Below, piece after piece: positions 1-8,801 of a stretch of 64,000 nucleotides of DNA. Position 1 is the stretch's first letter, and every line of letters begins with the position of its first letter. This stretch comes from CAUZIZ01 sp965218775 (GTDB lineage: Bacteria > Acidobacteriota > UBA6911 > RPQK01 > JAJDTT01), in the NCBI GenBank assembly GCA_965218775.1, contig CBDCLS010000006.1, positions 2,108,001-2,172,000 of the forward strand, written 5' to 3'. Below the pieces are notes generated by a model, which was not told where the DNA came from, did not search any database, and saw only the letters and a program-made list of their open reading frames with translations. A program made the position numbers and the translations under genes.

Positions 1-1
1 A

Positions 2-133
2 AAGAAGGTCGAGGCCGCCGGCAAACAGATGTGGGGAGACTCGACCGAGAGCGTACACGTGTTTCACCTAGTCAAAGGAGGTATCACCGACTTGCTGAAG
101 AGAAATGGACGCGAGCCCAAGCTCAGGTGGTAG
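2..133 (+). CDS. C-terminal 43 residues of an unidentified protein (truncated by window edge)
   Basis: An open frame enters from the left edge and ends at TAG 131-133. It encodes 43 residues with a mixed charged and hydrophobic composition (GITDLLKRNG near the end) and ends in KLRW. I do not recognise the family. The frame is open across all available bases, which is weak evidence at this length. It points towards the minus-strand propeller gene that ends at 221, so the two would be convergent. Confidence 0.4.
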   Translation, partial: KKVEAAGKQMWGDSTESVHVFHLVKGGITDLLKRNGREPKLRW

Positions 134-173
134 GTGAACTGGGATCAGAGTGCCTGACCCTGAAACTTGAATA

Positions 174-204
174 GTGAGCAGTGATGTAGTGATCAGTGAG
201 CAGT
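174..204. repeat. Degenerate GTGAGCA heptamer repeat
   Basis: Two exact GTGAGCA units (174-180 and 196-202) are separated by related GTGAT words. The same heptamer forms a clean six-copy tandem at 63837-63878 and overlaps the stop codon of the sulfatase at 40191, so it is a dispersed simple repeat found at gene ends. Confidence 0.6.
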
Positions 205-220
205 ACCGGCGTCCGACATC

Positions 221-1795
221 CTACTGCACGAACTGAAAGGCATAGAGCTTACAGTTCCTGAGCCTGAAGTGGAGGCTCACGTCCCTTCCGGCCAGACTCG
301 AGACGTCTTGGCTGCCCTTCCACGACACCGGAAAAGCAACGTTGTTGCCGCCCAGCGAATCAGAGTCGTCCAGGCTGAATCCTGCGATCGGATTCCCTCC
401 TTGGTCTCGGATCTCGACCCGGGCCTCGCCGCCCGCACTGGTGTCCAAGTTCAATTCCAGCCGATTGCCGTCGAAGCGAATCGGAGGCGTCGTCAGCCAG
501 CCTCCCTGGTAATCGGCATCCGCCGAGACGAAGCCATCAAGGCGCATGATGGCACGCGAGACTGCCGACTGCTTCCCCCCAGGATGGGGGTCTACACGGG
601 AGGCGTGGTCCCAATTGGTCCCCACGTAGTAGATCCAGATCTCGTTGCCCATTCTGATCGGGTGGGGTAGTCCCCACACCCACTTGGAGCCGAAGGTTCC
701 AGCATGACCCAGACGAAGGAAGGACTGGCGCCCTCCCAGACGCTTGAAGTTCTTTCCGTTCCGGCTCACGGATAGTTGGACGTCCGCCGTGACGGGCCAC
801 ATTGGCCGATAGTGGTAATAGATGGGGGTCATGGCGAAATAGGCGTCCTGTGCTTCCTGATAGCGGAAGACGCCGGTGCCGTAGAAATCCAGAGACAAGG
901 GGCCGACCACTGTATAGCCCGGTCCGAAAACGGTTTCGACTTGCTCGGCCTTCTCAGATGCCTTGGAGCGGAGACGTTTGGGAAGAAAGTTCATCAAGGG
1001 CGCCAGATCCCGGGAATCGGGCCGTATGACCAGCTGAAACTTTTCCCAGTGGAGCATGTCGTCTGATTCGTTGTATCCCACCATCCGCGGGTGGACCTCC
1101 CGGCTGTAGCCGCGATAGCGTCCGATACCGGGATCCCAGAACCAGCTGGGCTGGGTGTCGGCCGCCCTGAGTCCGGTGGGAACGGTCTCTTCCAGATGCC
1201 AGCGGATCCCGTCGGCCGAATACCAGAAAGCGTTGCCCCCTTTCCGGGTGCCCGGGACGGTGTAGAGCTTGGACCAGGATTTATAGCGTTTCTCGGGAGG
1301 GCAGTTCGGATTGGTGTCTCGAGCTACGGATCCACCTCCCACCGTCATCAGGGAGAGATCTGTGGGCAAGACCAGGTTGTTCTCCTTGGAGCCATTGAGC
1401 TCCACCAGACCCAGAATCGGCTTCTCGAAGTGAATGCCATCTCGAGACTCCGCGTAGCAGAGGCCGCGAAAGCCCTGTCCCGGTCGGCCCTGGTCCGTGT
1501 AGAGGTCGTACCAGAGACGGATCCGGGGACCGTCGGGTCCGTCCTCTTTCAGCACGCTGCCATAGACGTGGATGTTTGCGCCTTGCTCCCAGGGCTGGTC
1601 GACTACCACCAAACGTTCGCCTGTCTGATAGGGAGGATTCATGCGGAGGGTGATGCCATCGCTAGATTCGATGAACCTTTGGTCCACGAACAGCTGCTTC
1701 TGGCGTCCTACCTGCAGTGTCCCCGCCTCCACCTGCGAGGCAAAGAGGCCGCTCGTCGCAAGAAGCACCAGCAAACGGATCGCATGCCTTGTCAT
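221..1795 (-). CDS. Secreted five-bladed beta-propeller protein, GH32/43-clan-like (paralogue A)
   Basis: A 524-residue secreted protein of a family with at least five other members or fragments in this window. I chose the ATG at 1795 because an AGGAGA ribosome site lies about 7 nt upstream and the first 24 residues form a signal peptide (hydrophobic LLVLLATSGLFA, then cleavage near VEAG). Shared blocks are QLFVDQRFIES near the N-terminus, YAESRDGIHFEKP around residue 120, and LVELNGSKENN. The C-terminal ~110 residues form a beta-sandwich-like module found in all paralogues (RLELNLDTSAGGEARVEI, then LHFRLRNCKLYAFQF at the end). The repeated SxDGxxW-like blade motifs resemble the GH32/43/130 propeller clan, so a role in glycan binding or hydrolysis is an inference. 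I cannot identify catalytic acids. Single gene, with no operon partner. Confidence 0.75.
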   Translation of the reverse strand: MTRHAIRLLVLLATSGLFASQVEAGTLQVGRQKQLFVDQRFIESSDGITLRMNPPYQTGERLVVVDQPWEQGANIHVYGSVLKEDGPDGPRIRLWYDLYTDQGRPGQGFRGLCYAESRDGIHFEKPILGLVELNGSKENNLVLPTDLSLMTVGGGSVARDTNPNCPPEKRYKSWSKLYTVPGTRKGGNAFWYSADGIRWHLEETVPTGLRAADTQPSWFWDPGIGRYRGYSREVHPRMVGYNESDDMLHWEKFQLVIRPDSRDLAPLMNFLPKRLRSKASEKAEQVETVFGPGYTVVGPLSLDFYGTGVFRYQEAQDAYFAMTPIYYHYRPMWPVTADVQLSVSRNGKNFKRLGGRQSFLRLGHAGTFGSKWVWGLPHPIRMGNEIWIYYVGTNWDHASRVDPHPGGKQSAVSRAIMRLDGFVSADADYQGGWLTTPPIRFDGNRLELNLDTSAGGEARVEIRDQGGNPIAGFSLDDSDSLGGNNVAFPVSWKGSQDVSSLAGRDVSLHFRLRNCKLYAFQFVQ

Positions 1796-1912
1796 AAGAG
1801 AATCTCCTAGGTGTTCGATGGTTAACAGTCTACTACGGTGCGCGACCCAGGGTTGCTTCCACCGCCACAATCCAGTCAAATATTTCAAAACTAGGCGTAG
1901 GGGAGGAGGCAC

Positions 1913-2011
1913 ATGAAGTTCCAGGCAGCCGTACTCCACGAGTCAGGCCAAGAGCTGGTAGTCGAGGATATCGAAGCTGGCCCACATCCAACCCGGCTAT
2001 TTATGGCGTGA
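1913..2011 (+). pseudogene. Remnant: N-terminus of a Zn-dependent alcohol dehydrogenase
   Basis: An ATG with a strong GGGGAGGAGG ribosome site opens a frame reading MKFQAAVLHESGQELVVEDI, the usual first beta-strands of class III-type zinc alcohol dehydrogenases. It stops after 32 residues at TGA 2009-2011. No further dehydrogenase sequence follows on this strand, and its end overlaps the 3' end of the intact minus-strand dehydrogenase by 11 bp. This is best read as a 5' fragment left by deletion or rearrangement with its translation start still intact. Confidence 0.65.
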
Positions 2012-3092
2012 CCGCAACACGGAGAGAGCCGGTCCTGATCGCATGCTGGAAAGCCTCCTCGGCGTCGTCCAGCGCAAACGTATCCGACACCAGTTCAGAG
2101 AATGGGAAAGAGTGCTGATGCTCAGCCAGAAACTCAACGGCATCAGCAAGATCCGGAGGAGCGTAGTTGTGGATTCCCTGTATGGTCAGCAGGCGTCTCA
2201 CAATCATCTCGGCCGCGGCCGAAAAAGGTGGACCCGCGAAAACAGCCCCCACCAACACATAGTGTCCCCCAATCCTCAGCAGCGTTAGTCCTGTCTCCAC
2301 AGCACTTGCGGCGCCGCAGAGCTCGATGGCCAGATCGGCACCACGTCCCGACGTCAACTGCTCAACGGTCTCGCGAAGCTCGGATACGTCATCGGCTACC
2401 TGGACGCATCGGGTTGCCCCGAAGCGCCGAGCCAACTCCAGGCGGCGTGGTTCAAGGTCGCAAGCGATGACCTCGCACGCTCCTCGGCTACGGGCCATGG
2501 CGCAGGCGGTCAAGCCCAGCATGCCGGCACCCTGAATCAGGATAACCGCGTCCCGGCAGCTGCCCGCAACCCGCAGCGCCGCGGCAACGGTTGCGGTAGC
2601 GCAGTTCACCGGACAAGCCACCTCATCGGACAATTCATCCGGCAGTCGAATCAGAGTGGATCCAGCTGCCAGGTGACAGTGCTCGGCCAGGCCCCCGCTG
2701 AGCGCATGCTCGGCGGCAAGTTGCCGATGTCCATACTTGAACAATCGTTCGCATTTTTGGGGAAGGTCACGTTCACAGAAGAAACAGTCGCCGCAGCTCG
2801 AGGCAATCGACCAGGTAACTCTGTCGCCCACTCGTGCGGTCCGGCCGATGTAATCTTGAAGCGGGTCGCCGGGACCCAGGGCCTCGATCCGGCCGAGTAT
2901 TTCGTGCCCCAGGATGGTTGGTGTCGGAGTCGTGCGATGTCCCTGATAAGTGTGCAGATCGCTTCCGCAGAGGGTGCAGCAGCTCACTCGGATGAGTGCT
3001 TCTCCTTCGCGAAGTTTTGGGAGGGGCAGAGATTGAATCGATAACGGTTGACTGGGACCAGTGAACAATACTGCCCTGGAGGTATCTGACAT
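2001..3092 (-). CDS. Zinc-binding alcohol dehydrogenase (MDR superfamily)
   Basis: A 363-residue medium-chain dehydrogenase, probably cytoplasmic, oxidising an alcohol with NAD(P). The catalytic-zinc region is CCTLCGSD (about residues 38-45) with GHEILG downstream. The structural-zinc cluster is the four cysteines of SCGDCFFCERDLPQKC, and the nucleotide fold carries GAGMLGL. The organisation resembles alcohol dehydrogenases linked to phosphonate catabolism, but no phosphonate genes are nearby, so the substrate is open. It lies 21 bp downstream of the OPA-type transporter on the same strand, so the two probably form one transcript for uptake and oxidation of a phosphorylated or acidic substrate. 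Confidence 0.88.
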   Translation of the reverse strand: MSDTSRAVLFTGPSQPLSIQSLPLPKLREGEALIRVSCCTLCGSDLHTYQGHRTTPTPTILGHEILGRIEALGPGDPLQDYIGRTARVGDRVTWSIASSCGDCFFCERDLPQKCERLFKYGHRQLAAEHALSGGLAEHCHLAAGSTLIRLPDELSDEVACPVNCATATVAAALRVAGSCRDAVILIQGAGMLGLTACAMARSRGACEVIACDLEPRRLELARRFGATRCVQVADDVSELRETVEQLTSGRGADLAIELCGAASAVETGLTLLRIGGHYVLVGAVFAGPPFSAAAEMIVRRLLTIQGIHNYAPPDLADAVEFLAEHQHSFPFSELVSDTFALDDAEEAFQHAIRTGSLRVAVTP

Positions 3093-3113
3093 CGGCTCGG
3101 TGGCGCCCCTTTC

Positions 3114-4379
3114 TTATCTCCGAACAAACAATGCAGTCAAGGCACCGATCAGACATGCAGCTGCCACGATCGGAAACACCAGGGCCGTGTTGTTATTGTT
3201 GGTCTCGATGATCCTTCCAATCAGTGGTTCCCCCAGGCCGGCTACTACATAGGCGAACGTATTCATGACACCGACGCCAGTTCCCGCGCGTTGGGTGCCG
3301 AGTAGGTCGGGAGCCAACGCCCAGAAGGTCGATTGTGGACCGTAGGCAAAGAATCCGCAAAGGAAGAGAGTCGGGACCCCAGCCCAATGTCCCTGTGGCA
3401 CATAGAACATGGCCATGGAGGCGATGGCGGCGGTGGCCATGAAGGCAGTGATGACGCCCGACCGCTTGGATCCGAAAAGACGATCCGAAATCCAGCCACT
3501 GCTCAGAGCGCCCAGCGCCATTCCAATCGGCAGAGCAATGCTGATCCACCTGCCTCCTGGGCTTTCCTTGTAATGTTGGCCCAGAAAATAGACCGGGACC
3601 CAGACCAGGAGACCGTAACGAGCCATGTTCTGAAAGCCGATGGCCAGGCTGGCGATCATGAAGCGCCAGTTGCTCAAGACGTGACGGTATCGCTCTGCCG
3701 ATGTCTCTTCTGTCGTGATATCCGAGTTTGTGGTATCGGTCTCACCATCGTGTTCGATCGGCTGGAAGCCCAGATCCTGAGGACGGTTGCGGGCGACCAG
3801 AAAATACACTCCGCCGCCTAGCAGCAGGAGCAACACCGGTAACCGAAAGATCCATCGCCAATCCAGCTGGAAAACTTCCAGCACAAGCAATGATGTGACG
3901 AAGGACAGGACGGAGGACAGTCCGGCTGCAAACACATAGAACCCGAAGGCTTTGCCTCGCTCGCGACGTGGCCACCAATTCGAAATGACGCGGCTTCCCG
4001 GAGCCCAGCCCATCGATTGGAAGTACCCGTTGACGGCCCAGGGAGCAATCAGGCTTCCGAATCCCGTGGCGAAGCTGACGATCCAGTTGGAACCACAGGA
4101 GAGCAGGGCGCCGAGACTCATCATCCGGCGCCCTCCGAAACGATCTCCCAGGTTGCCGTTGATCGCCTGGCCGACGGCGTAGCTCCAGAGTAGTGCGGCA
4201 CTCACCCAACCCAAGACCTCCTTCGAGAGACCCAGCTCCTTTTCGATTCCAGGGATGGCAAAGCCGAACGTTTGTCGACCGGTGTAGTAGAACAGGTAGC
4301 AGAACATAGTAGCCAGGAGCATGCGCCGCTGGGCAGCGCGCATCTTGGAGGGGACTGTTCTCGTCGAGAGGGGTGCCAT
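3114..4379 (-). CDS. MFS transporter, organophosphate:phosphate antiporter-like
   Basis: A 421-residue integral membrane protein with about 12 predicted helices. Family marks are YYTGRQTFGFAIPGI in the first helix region, GDRFGGRRMM in the loop between helices 2 and 3, and the block QSMGWAPGSRVISNWWPRRE typical of the GlpT/UhpT/hexuronate branch. A hydrophilic central loop rich in Asp, Glu and Thr separates the two halves. The likely role is uptake of an anionic sugar or organophosphate across the inner membrane. It is the first gene of a probable two-gene operon with the alcohol dehydrogenase and is divergent from the toxin-antitoxin pair. The exact substrate cannot be read from the sequence. 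Confidence 0.88.
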   Translation of the reverse strand: MAPLSTRTVPSKMRAAQRRMLLATMFCYLFYYTGRQTFGFAIPGIEKELGLSKEVLGWVSAALLWSYAVGQAINGNLGDRFGGRRMMSLGALLSCGSNWIVSFATGFGSLIAPWAVNGYFQSMGWAPGSRVISNWWPRRERGKAFGFYVFAAGLSSVLSFVTSLLVLEVFQLDWRWIFRLPVLLLLLGGGVYFLVARNRPQDLGFQPIEHDGETDTTNSDITTEETSAERYRHVLSNWRFMIASLAIGFQNMARYGLLVWVPVYFLGQHYKESPGGRWISIALPIGMALGALSSGWISDRLFGSKRSGVITAFMATAAIASMAMFYVPQGHWAGVPTLFLCGFFAYGPQSTFWALAPDLLGTQRAGTGVGVMNTFAYVVAGLGEPLIGRIIETNNNNTALVFPIVAAACLIGALTALFVRR

Positions 4380-4483
4380 GCCGCAGATTCTAGTCTTTAC
4401 TTCCCTTGCACTGCGAGTCCCCCAGACCTAAATATTAAAACTAGTACTAAGTACCATTCTATGTGGTAATAGCTCGGGCAGAC

Positions 4484-4513
4484 TTGAATTTTTCCAGACT
4501 GGTCAACTAGACT
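4484..4513 (+). promoter_or_regulatory. Candidate promoter of the toxin-antitoxin operon
   Basis: TTGAAT at 4484-4489 and TAGACT at 4508-4513 are separated by 18 bp. The predicted start site falls at or next to the antitoxin ATG at 4520, so the transcript would be leaderless or carry a very short leader. The CTAGACTAG sequence around the -10 is a small palindrome, where the antitoxin could bind for autoregulation. Confidence 0.35.
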
Positions 4514-4519
4514 AGTCAT

Positions 4520-4768
4520 ATGCGAACCATGAATGCATCTGAGTTCAAGGCCAGATGCCTGGCCCTGCTCGAAGAGGTGCAGCAAACGGGCGAAATCATA
4601 ACGATTCTCAAGCGTGGTAAACCTGTGGCTTGCGTCTCTCCGGCCCGGGAAATTACTTCCGGCCATCCCCAGGACGCCCTGAAGGGCACGGTCAGGATCC
4701 TGGGGGATGTCGTGGAACCGGTACTTCCCCCGGGGACCTGGGAGCTCGAAAAGAGCACTCTAGAATGA
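4520..4768 (+). CDS. Type II antitoxin, Phd/YefM family
   Basis: An 82-residue protein starting MRTMNASEFKARCLALLEEV, the usual N-terminal DNA-binding fold of Phd/YefM antitoxins, followed by ITILKRGKPVACVSP. The acidic, proline-rich C-terminal tail would wrap around the toxin. The start could be the first ATG (4520) or the second (4529). Neither has a clear ribosome site. Its stop codon overlaps the toxin start by 4 bp (ATGA), the usual coupling for such pairs. Known role: neutralises the PIN toxin and represses its own operon. Confidence 0.88.
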   Translation: MRTMNASEFKARCLALLEEVQQTGEIITILKRGKPVACVSPAREITSGHPQDALKGTVRILGDVVEPVLPPGTWELEKSTLE

Positions 4769-5163
4769 TCGGACTTTTGGATACGCATGTTTTGCTGTGG
4801 TGGCTGGAAGGGAGTTCAAGACTCTCGCGGCGGCAGAAGAGTGCCATCCGGAGCGCTGGTGAAGGGGCTCCTCTCGTTGTCTCGGAAATCTCCCTCTGGG
4901 AAATTGCCACCCTCTTCGAGATGGGACGAATTTCCCTGGATCTACCCCTTCGTGACTGGCTCGAGCGTGCGACGGCTGCCCCTCTTGTACGCCGCTTTGG
5001 GATCACTCCCGCGGTGGCGGCAGAGGTAGCCGCACTCCCTTCCTCATTTCATCGCGATCCTGCCGATCGAATCCTGGTTGCGACAGCCAAGGTCCTAGGG
5101 GCGAAGCTGATCACGCAGGACCGGAGAATCATCGAGGCCGGCCTGGTATCCACTCTTGCTTGA
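4765..5163 (+). CDS. PIN-domain ribonuclease toxin, VapC-like
   Basis: A 132-residue PIN-domain protein. Visible acidic metal-binding positions are Asp in LLDTH (about residue 6), Glu in SEISLWEIA, Asp in HRDPADRIL and Asp in LITQDRRI, the full PIN quartet pattern. Known role: Mg-dependent endoribonuclease that blocks translation when the antitoxin is degraded. Translation is coupled to the antitoxin by a 4-bp overlap. The domain is intact, so the pair is probably functional. Confidence 0.9.
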   Translation: MIGLLDTHVLLWWLEGSSRLSRRQKSAIRSAGEGAPLVVSEISLWEIATLFEMGRISLDLPLRDWLERATAAPLVRRFGITPAVAAEVAALPSSFHRDPADRILVATAKVLGAKLITQDRRIIEAGLVSTLA

Positions 5164-5234
5164 GATGGTGGTCTTCTAGCGCCCTGATTCGAAGAGGGTC
5201 GGGAGAGTATGTGTCCCCATGAGATGGATTCTTC

Positions 5235-6665
<1,431 letters not shown>

Positions 6666-6693
6666 TCGTTTTCTCCTTCTCAGTTAATGAATA

Positions 6694-7650
6694 TCAGTAC
6701 AGAGGCTTCTCAGCGGTCATCACAAACAGTTCAGGCGCGGGAAGATCTGGCCCCAAGCGATTGTCTCGACCCGTGCTGATCAGCCTTTTCCAGCGAACGT
6801 TACCCAACTCAGCCTGGACCATCTGCGAGGCCAGGCTCCTGGGATCGATCCCGGGAACGACTTCATGCATGGCCTCACGAAAGCTCGTCAGGTCGTGCGG
6901 TTCGAGATCCACAATCAAAGCTCGGCCTCCGCACTTCAGCACACGCCCAATTTCGGCGAGACTGCTGTCGGGATCCAGAGAGTGGCGAAAGACCAGCAGG
7001 GCCAGGATAGCATCGACCGATTCATCAGCTGCCGGAATTGCTTCCAGGCGACCGGCCCTGAACTCGACATTGTCCAGGCCCTCCCGCTCAGCCCGCTGAC
7101 GGGCCAAACTCAGCATCGCCGTTGACGGATCTACCGCCAGCACCCGGCGAAACTGCCGCGACAGAGTGGGCAGGAGATATCCGGTTCCCGTCCCCATATC
7201 GAGTACTTCCCACTTGTTGGGCAGCAGCCCACAGAGTGCCTCCAGATGAAAGACGCCGCCAAAGTGACGGAAGCGAAGATCGTCCCACTGGTGTGCCAGA
7301 CGCTCGAAAGTATCTTCTCCGCCCTTCCGTGCTCGAATCACCTGGGTCAGGCGATCCTCTAGACGTGTTTCCAGGGGCTGGCTCCTAAGCCAGGAATTGA
7401 GAAGATCCGCTAACCCTTTGTCACCATTGCCGTTGGGCTCAATCAGAGCGATGTAGACGCGGCTGCCTTCACGCCGATCCATCAGGAGGCCGGTATTCCG
7501 AAGCGTCTTCAGGTGTCGGCTGACGGTCGATTGGGGAAGTCCAAGGATCTCAGTGATCTCGCCGACCGTCAGGGGCGCCTCGCCCAGAAGACGTAGCACC
7601 TGCCTTCGTCCGGAATCGCCGAAGGATCGAAACAGGAGGCTTTCATCCAC
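6694..7650 (-). CDS. ArsR-family regulator fused to a SAM-dependent methyltransferase-like domain (SahR-like)
   Basis: A 318-residue two-domain protein. Residues 1-80 form a winged helix of the ArsR type (LTVGEITEILGLPQSTVSRH is the recognition helix region). Residues 145-290 form a class I methyltransferase fold with motif I VLDMGTGTGYLLP, an acidic strand end AVDPS, and LALLVFRHSLD. Proteins of this design are known next to ahcY, where the C-terminal domain probably senses S-adenosylhomocysteine. The GTG start at 7650 has no ribosome site. Instead a promoter and a perfect palindrome abut the start, suggesting a leaderless, self-regulated message. No metal-binding cysteine motif of classical ArsR is visible. 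Confidence 0.85.
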   Translation of the reverse strand: MDESLLFRSFGDSGRRQVLRLLGEAPLTVGEITEILGLPQSTVSRHLKTLRNTGLLMDRREGSRVYIALIEPNGNGDKGLADLLNSWLRSQPLETRLEDRLTQVIRARKGGEDTFERLAHQWDDLRFRHFGGVFHLEALCGLLPNKWEVLDMGTGTGYLLPTLSRQFRRVLAVDPSTAMLSLARQRAEREGLDNVEFRAGRLEAIPAADESVDAILALLVFRHSLDPDSSLAEIGRVLKCGGRALIVDLEPHDLTSFREAMHEVVPGIDPRSLASQMVQAELGNVRWKRLISTGRDNRLGPDLPAPELFVMTAEKPLY

Positions 7651-7652
7651 AA

Positions 7653-7687
7653 ATCCGAATATACGGATAAAGTTAGGCCAAGTTCAA
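7653..7687 (-). promoter_or_regulatory. Promoter with overlapping 16-bp palindromic operator for the ahcY operon
   Basis: On the minus strand TTGAAC (7682-7687) and TATATT (7658-7663) are separated by 18 bp. The -10 sits inside a perfect inverted repeat, ATCCG-6 nt-CGGAT, at 7653-7668. The expected transcription start coincides with the GTG start codon at 7650. A repressor bound here would cover the -10 and block its own operon. Confidence 0.6.
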
Positions 7688-7738
7688 CCTTTTTGTTGCT
7701 GATAGTGAATATTCAGGGAGGTTCATTCCTGAACGCGG

Positions 7739-8698
7739 TCAAGGGGTGCTTTTCGGAACGAAGACCTTCACCCGATTGTGGACCGGTCTTACCTGACTCA
7801 GGAAGTCGTAGATCGCTCCTAGATCTTCTTCGCTCATGCCCCCATACAGGGTCCAGGGCATCACGGTGTTCATTTGCTGCGCCCGGACTGGAATCGTACG
7901 GGCTCGGGGTCCATCGAAGGCTTTGAAACGGGCCACGAATGCTGCCTTCGTCCAATGGGCGATGCCTGTCTCTGGGTCGGGTGTTATGTTGGCCGCAACC
8001 ACTTTCCCCTGAGGAAGCTCGAACTCAACACCGCCCGACATATAGAGATCCTGCTTGGGCTTGCCGGTAAAGCTTCTGGGCGTGTGACAATCTCCGCAGT
8101 TGGCCAGGGTAGCCAGGTACTGACCGTATCGAACTGAGTCGTCTCTATCGGTTTCGTCCGCCAGACGTACCTTTTTGGGCACGAACGAACGAATGAAAAG
8201 CGACACAAAGGGGTTCAGCCGTCTCGGAGGAACCTCGTGATCGATTGCTTTCAGGGTCCGAAGATAGGTGATAATCGCTCCGGCGTCGGCCTTGGTTAGA
8301 TGCCGGTAGCTGCGGTAGGGCATCACCGGAAAGAGAACCTTCCCCTCCTTGCTCACGCCGATGGTCATGGCCCTGAGCAACTCGCTTTCAGTCCAGTGTC
8401 CGATGCCCGCAGGGGTAATGTTGGTCCCATACACAACACCGCGAACCCCTTGCCTGGCGTCGAAGACCTCTCCTCCCTGTCCCTCGGTTCCGGGAACGAT
8501 CGGGCCCGAAAATTTCTTCCAGTCGCGCTTTGAATGACAATCAATGCAGACGGCCACGTGCTCTACCAGGTACTTGCCACGGGCAAGGCGTTCCGGGGTG
8601 GACTTGACGACGTCGACTGGCAGGGCTGCGGCTCTTGGGAGACGCAGCGTGCAACCGCTGAAGAAGCAGACCACCACGAGGAGCAGTACGCTTAACAT
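7739..8698 (-). CDS. Di-heme cytochrome c family lipoprotein
   Basis: A 319-residue exported protein with two CxxCH heme-binding motifs, CIDCH and CGDCH, each in a cytochrome c fold with a distal methionine candidate (FPVMPYRSY and NTVMPWTLYGG). I chose the ATG at 8698, which begins a hydrophobic signal ending FFSGC, a plausible lipobox. A GTG at 8743 would add 15 residues. The repeated NITPxxxxGIxHWT blocks are typical of the di-heme cytochromes that serve as electron acceptors for periplasmic dehydrogenases. It is followed on the same strand by the regulator-ahcY operon with its own promoter. An insertion sequence sits about 100 bp upstream and may have affected its expression. Confidence 0.88.
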   Translation of the reverse strand: MLSVLLLVVVCFFSGCTLRLPRAAALPVDVVKSTPERLARGKYLVEHVAVCIDCHSKRDWKKFSGPIVPGTEGQGGEVFDARQGVRGVVYGTNITPAGIGHWTESELLRAMTIGVSKEGKVLFPVMPYRSYRHLTKADAGAIITYLRTLKAIDHEVPPRRLNPFVSLFIRSFVPKKVRLADETDRDDSVRYGQYLATLANCGDCHTPRSFTGKPKQDLYMSGGVEFELPQGKVVAANITPDPETGIAHWTKAAFVARFKAFDGPRARTIPVRAQQMNTVMPWTLYGGMSEEDLGAIYDFLSQVRPVHNRVKVFVPKSTP

Positions 8699-8801
8699 CT
8701 CACGGCTTTCAATAATGTGGGTAGGTCTTTTCTTCGTAGGCACGACTCGCGTCGGAGCTACCCTTGCACAAACAACCTGTGGTCATCAACCTCTATGCGT
8801 T

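Noticed and set aside
6666..6693. S-adenosylhomocysteine riboswitch upstream of ahcY
   Set aside because: The gap to the regulator gene is only 28 bp, and the palindrome upstream of the regulator is a protein-type operator, too short for the riboswitch fold.
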